Below are positions 50,907-59,205 of a stretch of DNA of 64,000 nt, piece after piece. The number at the start of each line of letters is the position of its first letter. Within the stretch, counting starts at the first letter, position 1. A program made the translations under genes and the position numbers. A model generated the notes under the pieces. The model made no database searches. It saw only the letters and a program-made list of their open reading frames with translations, and was not told the origin of the DNA. The stretch is from assembly GCF_042731755.1 (NCBI RefSeq), contig NZ_JBHWLR010000021.1:9962-73961 (forward strand), given 5' to 3'. This DNA is from Promicromonospora sp042731755 (GTDB taxonomy: Bacteria > Actinomycetota > Actinomycetes > Actinomycetales > Cellulomonadaceae).

Positions 50907-51580
50907 GAACGGGTCTCCTTGGTGTCGGCGAGCCAGCGCGTGAGCTCGGCGAGCCGGTTGTTGTCGAGCACGACCTCCACCAGCGGCGTGATGCGGTACC
51001 GGCCGCTCGACTCCTCGTCGATCAGGCCCTCGGACGCCAGACGGCCCACGGCGTCGCGGATCTCGCGCTGCGGGCGCACGAGGTTGTTGTCGTCCAGGTC
51101 GAAGAACGTGAGCACGCCCTGCTCGATGTCCTCCAGGTCGATCCGCGCGGACGTCTCGCCCGAGCTCGCCTCGTGCTGGTAGACGGTGCGCAGGTGCACC
51201 AGCACCAGCGTCTCGACGCGGTTGTACGGGTCGTCGCGGAGCAGGATCGGCACGTCGACCTCGCCCGAGCGCACCTGCTGCTTGTAGGCGATCCCGCGGT
51301 CGTGGTCGACCACGAGGCGCACGAACAGGTCGTGCAGGCGCGACTCGATCACCGACTGGTGCGCGAGGAGCGTCTTCCACTGCGCGCGGTTCTTCTCCGC
51401 CGTCAGGAACCGGCGCTGCAGCAGCCGGACCAGCACGCGCCGGACCTCCGGGTCCAGCAGCCCGCGGTCGCCCGCGAACAGCTCCGTCTGGTCGTCCTCC
51501 ATGGGGGCGGGCTCGATGAAGCCCGCCTCGTCGGTCGGGGCAGCGTCGATCCCCGGCTCGTCCGTCACCGTCTCACTCAT
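50903..51580 (-). CDS. jetB: JetB: DUF4194 kite subunit of a Wadjet-type system
   Basis: A 225-residue DUF4194 protein: a disordered acidic N-terminus of about 40 residues, then DPEVRRVLVRLLQRRFLTAE, HQSVIESRLHDLFVRLVVDH, LVLVHLRTVYQHEASSGETS and the winged-helix part RPQREIRDAVGRLASEGLID. JetB corresponds to MukE-like kite proteins that bind the kleisin JetA. The ATG overlaps the jetA stop and its own stop overlaps the jetC start, so the three proteins are made from one coupled message. Confidence 0.9.
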   Translation of the reverse strand: MSETVTDEPGIDAAPTDEAGFIEPAPMEDDQTELFAGDRGLLDPEVRRVLVRLLQRRFLTAEKNRAQWKTLLAHQSVIESRLHDLFVRLVVDHDRGIAYKQQVRSGEVDVPILLRDDPYNRVETLVLVHLRTVYQHEASSGETSARIDLEDIEQGVLTFFDLDDNNLVRPQREIRDAVGRLASEGLIDEESSGRYRITPLVEVVLDNNRLAELTRWLADTKETRS

Positions 51581-53066
51581 CCGTCGTCCCGCCCTCGTGC
51601 TCGTCCCTCATCGCCACACCGCCGAACGCGAACCGCCGCCGCGTCCCGTCCGGCCGGACCGCCTCGACGGTCACCACCTCGTCCGTCTCGACCATGCCGT
51701 GCCGGTGCGCGATCTCCAGCAGGCCCAGCAGGTCGACCGGCCGGCGCAGCCGCTCGGGCGCGGACCGGAACGCCGTCGCGACGTCGACGGCCCCGTCGTC
51801 GTCGCGGGGCAGCCCGGCCAGGTGCTTCTCCAGGTCCGCGTAGTGCGGGCCGCCCCAGGCCCGGGAGTCGTCGTCCGGCACGGCGCCCATCTCCCAGGCC
51901 TCCAGCGGCGTCGGGGGAGCGGGCGGGCGCAGGCCGTCCACCTTCTGCCGCAGGTGCCCGACGTCGGCCACCGGCAGGCGCCGCATCGGCCCGACCGCCT
52001 GCTTGTGCCGCGAGGTGGGCATCCACTGCTGGAACCCGGACATCACGTCGCGCAGCAGTCCGTCCACCTCGCGGTCCCGGAGCGGGTCGTGGTTGCGGAT
52101 CTGCGTGGTGATGACGTGCGAGGCCTGCTGCTGCGCGTGCAGCACCTCGCGCACGCCCTGCTCGATGCGCCGCGCGATCTCGTGCAGCTCGCGCCGCTGG
52201 GGCGCGGGGAGCTGCTCGGCGAAGGGATGCCCCAGGATCACGCGGAGGTTTCCCGCGAGCTGGTCGATGTGCTCGGCCCGGCCGATCAGGGCGAGCGCCC
52301 CCGCGAAGGCGCGTCCCTCGCGCGTGGACTCCATGATGTCCTTGCCGCGCGCGAGGTACTCCCGGAGCACCTCGCCCGTGGGGCGCACGTCCTGCCGCAG
52401 GTCCGTGACGACGTCGCGCTGGACCTGCTTGATCGACTCGACCACGCGCGCGAAGTCGGCCGGCAGCTCACGCGCGAGGTGCAGCACGTTCTCGGCCTCC
52501 TCCAGCAGCTGGTCGTCGCTGACCGGCTCGACGACGCCGGTGCGCTCCAGCCGGTCGACCTCGGCGGTGCGCTCCCGGATCTCGGCGTCGAGCCGGGCGA
52601 TCCGCGACAGCACGTCCGGGTCGGCGTCCTGCGCGAGCTCCTCGACGGCGTCGAGCAGGGTGCGCACCCGGGACTCGGAGACGCGGGTGCGCGCGCCGCC
52701 GACCCGGCCCGCGACCTCCAGGGCGCCGACGCCGTGCGCGGAGACCTGGTACACCTCGACGCCGTCCTGCACGTGCCGCTTGAGCCAGCCCGAGCGCACC
52801 CAGCCGCGGCACAGGTCGCGCGAGCTGCCGACGGGGAGCGGCGCGTTGCCCTCCTCGCCGTACCCGGCGGCCCGCAGGCGGTCCAGGGCGGCGTCGATCT
52901 CCGCGTGCGCGTCGGCGACCGGCACCTGGGGCCGCTGCGCGGTGAAGACCAGCGCCAGCATGGTCACGACGAACGGCGCGTACGTCCCGTGGAGCAGGTC
53001 CAGCATCGGGTTCTTGAACGCTCGGAGCGCACCTTCGTACGCTCCCTCCACGGTGGCTGTGCTCAT
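51573..53066 (-). CDS. jetA: JetA: DUF3375 kleisin subunit of a Wadjet-type system
   Basis: A 497-residue DUF3375 protein, the kleisin (MukF-like) of Wadjet. Recognisable parts are the N-terminal winged helix with FVVTMLALVFTAQRPQVPVA, the segment LCRGWVRSGWLKRHVQDGVE, helical stretches (RTLLDAVEELAQDADPDVLS, IRERTAEVDRLERTGVVEPV) and the C-terminal domain with DVGHLRQKVDGLRPPAPPTP. The ATG at 53066 is preferred over an upstream in-frame Met because the domain starts there. It is the first gene of jetA-jetB-jetC and is divergent from the iron-uptake operon. Confidence 0.9.
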   Translation of the reverse strand: MSTATVEGAYEGALRAFKNPMLDLLHGTYAPFVVTMLALVFTAQRPQVPVADAHAEIDAALDRLRAAGYGEEGNAPLPVGSSRDLCRGWVRSGWLKRHVQDGVEVYQVSAHGVGALEVAGRVGGARTRVSESRVRTLLDAVEELAQDADPDVLSRIARLDAEIRERTAEVDRLERTGVVEPVSDDQLLEEAENVLHLARELPADFARVVESIKQVQRDVVTDLRQDVRPTGEVLREYLARGKDIMESTREGRAFAGALALIGRAEHIDQLAGNLRVILGHPFAEQLPAPQRRELHEIARRIEQGVREVLHAQQQASHVITTQIRNHDPLRDREVDGLLRDVMSGFQQWMPTSRHKQAVGPMRRLPVADVGHLRQKVDGLRPPAPPTPLEAWEMGAVPDDDSRAWGGPHYADLEKHLAGLPRDDDGAVDVATAFRSAPERLRRPVDLLGLLEIAHRHGMVETDEVVTVEAVRPDGTRRRFAFGGVAMRDEHEGGTTDE

Positions 53067-53180
53067 CGCCGACCAGGGTACGTCGACAGTCCGACATCGA
53101 CCGGCACGGAAGCCGGCAGCGAGCACGGCGGGGATCGCAGCGGGTGAGGAATGAGACGGGCAACCTAAGCACTACCGACA

Positions 53181-53199
53181 TAAGGTTAGGCTTACCTCC
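53181..53199 (+). promoter_or_regulatory. DtxR/IdeR-type iron box overlapping the promoter
   Basis: The 19 bases TAAGGTTAGGCTTACCTCC closely match the DtxR/IdeR operator (TTAGGTTAGGCTAACCTAA). Within it, TAGGCT (53187-53192) is a plausible -10 box, 8 bases before the GTG at 53201. Bound Fe2+-regulator would therefore block transcription of the siderophore importer directly. A further ACCTAA at 53164-53169 may be part of a second half-site. Confidence 0.82.
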
Positions 53200-53200
53200 C

Positions 53201-54022
53201 GTGACCACCCCTACCGCCCTCCGTGGTGACGACCTCGTGCTGGGCTACCAGCGCACCACCGTGGTGCACGGCGTCGCCGTCCACCTGCCGCCCGGTGTCG
53301 TCACCGCCCTCGTCGGGCCCAACGGGTCCGGCAAGTCCACCGTGCTGCGCTCGCTGGCGCGGCTGCACCCGGTGCAGCAGGGAACCGTCAGCCTGGGGGC
53401 CACGGCCGACGACGCCGTCGACGTCGCGCCGCTGTCGGCGCGCGACTTCGCCCGCAGCGTCACGCTGCTCGCCCAGTCCCGCCCGCACCCGGCCGGGCTG
53501 GAGGTGCGCGACGTCGTCGCGTTCGGCCGCCACCCGCACCGCCGCCGGTTCGCGCCGCTGACCGACGCCGACCACGCCGCGATCGACCGCGCGATGGACA
53601 TCACCGGCGTGGCCGCGATGGCCCGCCGCGGCGTGGACCAGCTCTCGGGCGGCGAGGTGCAGCGCGTCTGGCTGGCCACGTGCCTAGCGCAGGAGACCGG
53701 CGTGGTGCTGCTGGACGAGCCCACCAACCACCTCGACCTGCGCTATCAGGTCGAGACGCTCGACCTCGTGCGCGACCTCGCCGAGGAGCACGGCACGGCG
53801 GTCGGCATCGTGCTGCACGACCTGGACCACGCCGCGTCGGTCGCGGACGCCGTCGTGCTGCTGCACCAGGGCCGCGTGCTCGCGGCCGGACCGCCCGCGC
53901 AGGTGCTCACGGCCGAGCACCTCTCGCTGGCGTACGGCCTGCCGATCGACGTCACCACCGACCCCGGGACCGGCCGGGTCCGCGTGCACCCGCGCGGGCG
54001 CCACCACGGCCGGACCCGCTGA
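53201..54022 (+). CDS. Iron-siderophore ABC transporter ATP-binding protein (FecE/FepC type)
   Basis: A 273-residue ATPase energising ferric-siderophore import. Walker A is LVGPNGSGKSTVLRSLARLH, the Q loop is in LLAQSRPHPAGLEVRDVVAF with the GRHPHRRRF motif typical of the family, the signature is LSGGEVQRVWLATCLAQ and Walker B VVLLDEPTNHLDLRYQVETL. The GTG at 53201 directly follows the iron box, so the mRNA is probably leaderless. It is first in the operon; usually the ATPase comes last. Confidence 0.92.
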   Translation: MTTPTALRGDDLVLGYQRTTVVHGVAVHLPPGVVTALVGPNGSGKSTVLRSLARLHPVQQGTVSLGATADDAVDVAPLSARDFARSVTLLAQSRPHPAGLEVRDVVAFGRHPHRRRFAPLTDADHAAIDRAMDITGVAAMARRGVDQLSGGEVQRVWLATCLAQETGVVLLDEPTNHLDLRYQVETLDLVRDLAEEHGTAVGIVLHDLDHAASVADAVVLLHQGRVLAAGPPAQVLTAEHLSLAYGLPIDVTTDPGTGRVRVHPRGRHHGRTR

Positions 54023-54122
54023 CCAGACCCAGACCCCAGACCCGCAGGACGCCGTCGGCGCCCGCACCACCCGCCGTACCCGGCACTGCACGACACGACG
54101 TGTCACGAACCTGAGGAGACCC

Positions 54123-55148
54123 ATGTCCCCACGTACGAAGGCGACCCTGGCGGGCGCCGCCCTGATCCTCCCGCTCGCGCTGTCCGCGTGCGGCACCACG
54201 GACCCCGGCGCCGCCGCGTCGGCCGCGCCCACCGAGGCCGCCTCGGGCGACTGCGCCGACGTCACGACGTCGACCGACCCCGTCACGCTGACCGACTCGT
54301 TCGACCGCACGGTCGAGCTCGACAAGCCGGCCGAGCGGGTCGCCGTCCTGGAGTGGCAGCAGGTCGAGGACGTGCTCAGCCTGTGCGTGAACCCGGTCGC
54401 CGTGGCCGACGTCAAGGGCTACGCCACCTGGAACGACGCGGAGGAGCTGCCCGAGGGCGTGACCGACGTCGGCACGCGCGGCGAGCCCAACCTCGACGCC
54501 CTGTACGCCGCCGACCCCGACCTGGTCATCATCGAGGCCTACACGCCCGACGACGAGATCATCGCCAAGCTGGAGGCCTACGACGTGCCGGTGCTCGCCA
54601 CCAAGGGCGCCGACGCCGCCGACCCGGTCGGGACCATGCTCGACACCTTCGACATCATCGCGGAGGCCACCGGCCGCACCGAGCGCGCCGCCGTCGTGAC
54701 CGACGAGTTCCAGGCGCACCTCGCCGACGCCAAGGCGCAGGTCGCGGAGGCCGCCCCGGAGACCACCGACTTCGTGTACTTCGACGGCTGGGTCGACGGC
54801 GGCAACGTCTCGATCCGGCCGTTCGGCCAGGGCTCGCTGGTCGGCGAGCTGGGCGAGGAGCTCGGCCTGACCAATGCCTGGACCGGCGAGGTCGACCCCG
54901 CCTACGGCCTGGGCCAGTCCGACATCGAGGGCATGACCGACGTCGGCGACGCGACCCTGCTCTGGACCGGCACCAAGGAGGGCGAGGACGACTGGACCGC
55001 CGAGCTCGCCAAGAACGACGTCTGGGCGAACCTGCCCGCCGTCACCGAGGACCGCGCCCACCCGTTCCCGGAGCACACCTGGACGTTCGGCGGCCCCCGC
55101 TCCGCGGAGAAGATCGTCGACGCGTACGTCGACGTCTTCACGAACTGA
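54123..55148 (+). CDS. Iron-siderophore ABC transporter substrate-binding lipoprotein
   Basis: A 341-residue FecB/FhuD-like periplasmic-binding-type lipoprotein. The signal peptide ends with the lipobox LSAC (Cys at about residue 23). The core has DSFDRTVELDKPAERVAVLE, the domain-linking long helix region and LDALYAADPDLVIIEAYTPD, with a C-terminal HTWTFGGPRSAEKIVDAYVD. The ATG follows GAGGAGACCC. It probably binds a ferric hydroxamate or citrate-type complex; the ligand cannot be told from sequence. Confidence 0.9.
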   Translation: MSPRTKATLAGAALILPLALSACGTTDPGAAASAAPTEAASGDCADVTTSTDPVTLTDSFDRTVELDKPAERVAVLEWQQVEDVLSLCVNPVAVADVKGYATWNDAEELPEGVTDVGTRGEPNLDALYAADPDLVIIEAYTPDDEIIAKLEAYDVPVLATKGADAADPVGTMLDTFDIIAEATGRTERAAVVTDEFQAHLADAKAQVAEAAPETTDFVYFDGWVDGGNVSIRPFGQGSLVGELGEELGLTNAWTGEVDPAYGLGQSDIEGMTDVGDATLLWTGTKEGEDDWTAELAKNDVWANLPAVTEDRAHPFPEHTWTFGGPRSAEKIVDAYVDVFTN

Positions 55149-55152
55149 CGCC

Positions 55153-57279
55153 ATGACCGCCACGCAGTCGCCGTCCGCGACGGACACCCTGCCCCAGGCC
55201 CCTGCCTCCCGCCCCGTCACCTGGGCCACGGGCGGGGCCACCCTGGTGGTGCTCGCGCTGGCCGTGCTCGTCGTCGGTGCCTGGCACCTGACGCAGGGCA
55301 CGTCCGGCGTGGGTACGGGCGACCTGCTGCGCCTGCTCACCGGGCAGGACGCCGGCGACTCGTCGGCGGTCCGCGACATCCTCGTCGGGTCACGCCTGCC
55401 GCGCCTCGCGGCCGGCGTGGCCGTCGGGTTCGCGCTCGGCGTCGCCGGCGCGCTCTTCCAGTCGATCGCCCGCAACGCGCTCGCCTCACCGGACACGCTC
55501 GCCGTGACGGCCGGCTCCTACCTCGCGGTCGTCGCCGTGGCCGCCTTCGGCCTCGCCGTGCCGCTGTGGGCCTCGGGCGCCGTCGCGTTCGCCGGCGGCC
55601 TCGCCGCCGCCGGGCTCGTGCTCGGGCTGGCCGGCGGCGCCGGGTCGTCGTCCACCCGCCTGGTGCTCGCCGGCTCCGCCGTCGCGCTCGCCCTGCAGGC
55701 CGCCGCCTCCGCGCTGCTCATCCTGTTCCAGACGGAGACCACCGGCCTGTTCGCCTGGGGCAGCGGCTCCCTGAGCCAGCTCAACCTCACGGCGTTCTGG
55801 CGGGCGCTGCCCGTCGTCCTGCTGGCCACCCTCGGCGGCCTCCTCGTCTCCCGGCGCCTCGACGTGCTCGGCCTCGGCGACGACACCGCCGGGGCGCTCG
55901 GCGTACCGGTCCGCTCGACCCGCGCCATCGGCGTGCTGCTGGCGGTGCTGCTCACCGCCGCGGCCGTGACCCTCGCCGGCCCCCTCGGGTTCGTCGGCCT
56001 CGCCGCACCCGTCGTCGCCCGGCTCCTGGCCCGCGTGGTCCCCGCACTCCACCGGCACGCGATCCTGCTGCCCGCCGCGGGCCTGCTCGGCGCGTTCGTC
56101 GTGGTGCTCGCCGACGCCGTCGTCCGCGCCGTCCTCGGCGCCGAGGAGGCGCTCGCCGTCCCCACCGGCGTCGCGACCACGATCGCCGGCGCCCTCATCA
56201 TGGTGGTCCTCGCGCGGCGCCTGCGCGACGCCGGGCCGTCCCGCCGCCCGCCGACCGCCGGCACCGGACCGCGCAGCACCCGCCGCTTCGTGGTCGTGCT
56301 CACCGTGTGCGCCGCCCTCGCGGTCGGCGTCGCGCTGCTCGGCCTGCTCGCCGGGTCCACCTGGCTGCGCACCGGCGACATCGCCCTCTGGCTGAACGAC
56401 CAGGGCCCCGCCGTGGTCCGGTTCGCGCTCGACGAGCGCGCGCCCCGCGTGCTGGCCGCCGTCGTCGCCGGGGCCGCCCTCGCGCTGTCCGGCACGATGG
56501 TCCAGGCCACCGCCCGCAACCCGCTCGCCGAACCCGGCATCCTCGGGATCACCGGCGGAGCGGGCCTCGGCGCCGTCGTGGTCGTCACCGCCGTCGCGGG
56601 CACCACCTGGGGCAACGGCGTCGCCGCCAGCAACGGCGCGATGCTCGTCGCCGCCGTCGTGGGCGGCCTGCTCGCCTTCGCCGCCGTCTACCTGCTGGCC
56701 TGGCGCGGCGGACTGCACGCCGACCGGCTCGTGCTCATCGGCATCGGCCTGGGCTACCTCACCACGGCCCTGACCACGTTCCTGCTGCTGCGCTCCGACC
56801 CCTGGAACACGCCGCGGATCTACACCTGGTTGTCCGGCACCACCTACGGGCGCAGCCTCGAACAGGTCCTGCCCGTGGTCGTCACGCTGGCGCTCGCGGT
56901 CCCGCTCGCCGTGATCGTGCGGCGCGAGCTGGACCTGCTCGCGCTCGACGACGACACGCCGCGCCTCGTGGGCGTCCGGCTGGAGCGCAGCCGGCTGGTC
57001 GTGCTCGCCGTGGCCGCCGTGCTGGCGGCCACCAGCGTGACCGCCGTCGGCGTGGTGGGCTTCGTGGGCCTGGTCGCGCCCCACGCCGCGCGTGCCCTGG
57101 TGGGCGGCCGGCACGCGCGCGTGCTGCCGGTCGCGATGCTGCTGGGCGCCGTGCTGCTCGGCCTGGCCGACACCCTGGGCCGGACCGTCATCGCCCCGGC
57201 CCAGCTCCCCGCGGGGCTGGCGGTCGCGCTGCTCGGCGCGCCCTACTTCGTCTGGCTGCTGGCCCGCTCGCGGGCGTGA
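55153..57279 (+). CDS. Fused FecCD-type iron-siderophore permease (two domains, FhuB-like)
   Basis: A 708-residue membrane protein made of two FecCD permease domains in one chain (about residues 25-350 and 375-705), replacing the usual two separate subunits. Each half has the FecCD pattern: RLPRLAAGVAVGFALGVAGA and QSIARNALASPDTLAVTAGS in the first, APRVLAAVVAGAALALSGTM and QATARNPLAEPGILGITGGA in the second. LGFVGLAAPVVARLLA and VGFVGLVAPHAARALVGGRH are the cytoplasmic coupling loops. The ATG is 5 bases behind the lipoprotein stop. FhuB of E. coli is the known precedent for this fusion. Confidence 0.93.
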   Translation: MTATQSPSATDTLPQAPASRPVTWATGGATLVVLALAVLVVGAWHLTQGTSGVGTGDLLRLLTGQDAGDSSAVRDILVGSRLPRLAAGVAVGFALGVAGALFQSIARNALASPDTLAVTAGSYLAVVAVAAFGLAVPLWASGAVAFAGGLAAAGLVLGLAGGAGSSSTRLVLAGSAVALALQAAASALLILFQTETTGLFAWGSGSLSQLNLTAFWRALPVVLLATLGGLLVSRRLDVLGLGDDTAGALGVPVRSTRAIGVLLAVLLTAAAVTLAGPLGFVGLAAPVVARLLARVVPALHRHAILLPAAGLLGAFVVVLADAVVRAVLGAEEALAVPTGVATTIAGALIMVVLARRLRDAGPSRRPPTAGTGPRSTRRFVVVLTVCAALAVGVALLGLLAGSTWLRTGDIALWLNDQGPAVVRFALDERAPRVLAAVVAGAALALSGTMVQATARNPLAEPGILGITGGAGLGAVVVVTAVAGTTWGNGVAASNGAMLVAAVVGGLLAFAAVYLLAWRGGLHADRLVLIGIGLGYLTTALTTFLLLRSDPWNTPRIYTWLSGTTYGRSLEQVLPVVVTLALAVPLAVIVRRELDLLALDDDTPRLVGVRLERSRLVVLAVAAVLAATSVTAVGVVGFVGLVAPHAARALVGGRHARVLPVAMLLGAVLLGLADTLGRTVIAPAQLPAGLAVALLGAPYFVWLLARSRA

Positions 57280-57287
57280 TCACGCCC
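57272..57287. other. 16-bp palindrome holding both stop codons
   Basis: GGGCGTGATCACGCCC is a perfect palindrome containing the TGA of the permease (57277-57279) and, on the other strand, the TGA of the methyltransferase (57280-57282). The convergent genes therefore end back to back with no spacer. Confidence 0.75.
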
Positions 57288-58113
57288 GCCGGGCGGTGAG
57301 CAGCAGGTACTCCCAGCCCATCGAGCCGTCGAGGCCCTGGAACCGGGCGGCCAGGTCCAGGAGCGTTCCGTCGAGCTCGGCGGTGCGCGCGGCGTCGTCG
57401 GCCACGTTGCGGTACACCGCGATGGTGGGGCCGTACACGGCCTTGAAGAAATCGCGGAACTCGGTGCCCGTGGCGAAGCGCGTGACGGGCAGCGACCGCA
57501 CCTCGGCGCGCACGTCCGTGACCTGGTCGCCCAGCAGCGCGCGCACGTGCTCCTCGTCGCCCCACAGCGGCGGCGGCTGCGCCCCCGGCGGGGGAGCGGG
57601 GGCGTAGGGCTTCATCGCGGCGAACATCTGGCCGATGAACCCGGCCGGCGTCCAGGCGACGAGCCCGATCGTCCCGTCGGGGCGCGTCACCCGGACCAGC
57701 TCGTCCGCGGCGGTCTGGTGGAACGGGGCGAACATGACGCCCACGCAGGACAGCACCTTGTCGAACGCGCCGTCGTCGTACGGGAGCGCGTGGGCGTCGG
57801 CCTCGGCCCAGGTGAGCTGGGCGCCCCGTGCCGCGGCGATCGCGCGCCCGGCGTCGAACAGCTCGGGCGTGAGGTCGGCCGCGACGACCTGCGCGCCCGC
57901 GAGCGCGGCGGGGATGGCGGCGTTGCCGGACCCGGCGCCGACGTCGAGCACCCGGTCGCCCGGCCGCACCCCGGCGGCCTCGACCAGCACGGGGCCCAGC
58001 GCCGGGATCACCTCGGTGGCGACCGCCGGGTAGTCGCCGAGCGCCCACAGCGCGCGGTGCTTGGCGCCGACGGCGGTGAGGACCTCGGGCGGGACGCGGT
58101 CGGTGTCGGTCAT
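57280..58113 (-). CDS. Class I SAM-dependent methyltransferase
   Basis: A 277-residue methyltransferase of the UbiE/Methyltransf_11 type. The SAM-binding motif I is RVLDVGAGSGNAAIPAALAG (about residues 54-73), motif II carries the acidic VVAADLTPELFD, then AEADAHALPYDDGAFDKVLS (motif III) and VTRPDGTIGLVAWTPAGFIG. The C-terminal GLDGSMGWEYLLLTARRA is typical for small-molecule methyltransferases. The substrate is unknown. The gene is convergent with the siderophore permease and divergent from the next oxidoreductase gene. Confidence 0.87.
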   Translation of the reverse strand: MTDTDRVPPEVLTAVGAKHRALWALGDYPAVATEVIPALGPVLVEAAGVRPGDRVLDVGAGSGNAAIPAALAGAQVVAADLTPELFDAGRAIAAARGAQLTWAEADAHALPYDDGAFDKVLSCVGVMFAPFHQTAADELVRVTRPDGTIGLVAWTPAGFIGQMFAAMKPYAPAPPPGAQPPPLWGDEEHVRALLGDQVTDVRAEVRSLPVTRFATGTEFRDFFKAVYGPTIAVYRNVADDAARTAELDGTLLDLAARFQGLDGSMGWEYLLLTARRA

Positions 58114-58279
58114 GGGACTGCTCCTCGGCTCGTGCCGTCGTGTAGCCCCCCGCAGCGTCCAGTCAACGCCGGGTCCGGACGGCGCACCACCACAGGCCCG
58201 GATCTCACCCGGTCCGGCCCCGCGCGGGCGCCGCGGTGGCAGATCACGACACGAGCGTCAGAGCATGACAACCTGGTGC

Positions 58280-58285
58280 TAGGGT
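58280..58285 (+). promoter_or_regulatory. -10 box of the F420-type oxidoreductase gene
   Basis: TAGGGT lies 7 bases before the ATG at 58293. Confidence 0.5.
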
Positions 58286-58292
58286 CGGTGGC

Positions 58293-59174
58293 ATGGATCT
58301 TGGGCTGCACTACTACACGTTCACCCACCCGGAGTGGGAGACCACGCTGGCCGATCGCCTCACCGAGACCGCGCAGATCGCCGACGAGGGCGGCGTGAAC
58401 CTCTTCACGGTCATGGACCACTGGTTCCAGATGCTCAGCGCCGGCGGGCCGTACGAGCCCATGCTGGAGGGCTACACCACGCTCGGCTACCTGGCCGGCG
58501 TCACGAAGAACGTCCGGCTGAGCCTGCTGGTCACGGGCGTCACCTACCGGCGTCCGGGCCTTCTGGCCAAGACGGTCTCCACGCTGGACGTGCTCTCGCG
58601 CGGCCGCGCGATGCTGGGCATCGGGGCCGCCTGGTACGACCGGGAGCACGCGGGCCTGGGCGTGCCGTTCCCGTCGACGGCGGAGCGGTTCGAGCGGCTG
58701 GAGGAGACCCTCCAGATCTGCCGCCAGATGTGGTCGGAGAACGACGGCGCGTATGAGGGCAAGCACTACCAGCTCGCCGAGACGATCAACCTGCCGCAGC
58801 CGCCGCGCGGCACCGTGCCGGTGATGATCGGCGGCGGCGGCGAGCAGAAGACGCTGCGGCTGGTGGCCCAGTACGGGCAGGCGTGCAACCTGTTCGGCGG
58901 GCCCGGCGACGAGGCGGTGGAGACGGTCGCGCACAAGCTGGACGTGCTGCGCGGGCACTGCGAGCGCCTCGGCACCGACTACGACGCGATCGAGAAGACG
59001 ATGCTGTACCAGGGCGACGCGACCGGAGACACGGACGCGTTCCTGAAGGACATGGAGCGGTACCGGGCGTTGGGCGTCTCGCTGGTGGGCCTGATGCCGA
59101 CGCCGTACGAGAACCCGGTCCCGTGGGCGACGGCGCTGGCCGAGAAGGTCGTGCCCCGGCTGAACGAGGTCTGA
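58293..59174 (+). CDS. LLM-class (F420-dependent type) oxidoreductase
   Basis: A 293-residue luciferase-like barrel protein, smaller than the monooxygenases at 15743-19318. It opens with MDLGLHYYTFTHPEWETTLA, then DEGGVNLFTVMDHWFQM, LSLLVTGVTYRRPGLLAKTV, LDVLSRGRAMLGIGAAWYDR and MIGGGGEQKTLRLVAQYGQA. This arrangement is that of the F420-dependent subgroup common in actinobacteria; FMN use cannot be excluded. The start follows a -10 box by 7 bases. No physiological partner is evident nearby. Confidence 0.85.
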   Translation: MDLGLHYYTFTHPEWETTLADRLTETAQIADEGGVNLFTVMDHWFQMLSAGGPYEPMLEGYTTLGYLAGVTKNVRLSLLVTGVTYRRPGLLAKTVSTLDVLSRGRAMLGIGAAWYDREHAGLGVPFPSTAERFERLEETLQICRQMWSENDGAYEGKHYQLAETINLPQPPRGTVPVMIGGGGEQKTLRLVAQYGQACNLFGGPGDEAVETVAHKLDVLRGHCERLGTDYDAIEKTMLYQGDATGDTDAFLKDMERYRALGVSLVGLMPTPYENPVPWATALAEKVVPRLNEV

Positions 59175-59205
59175 CCGGTCCGGGGGCCCGGCACCTGGGC
59201 GCCGC

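Noticed and set aside
50907..51380. An upstream extension of jetC by about 158 codons
   Set aside because: That stretch overlaps jetB in another frame and lacks domain content; GTG 50906 with AAGGAG is the better start.
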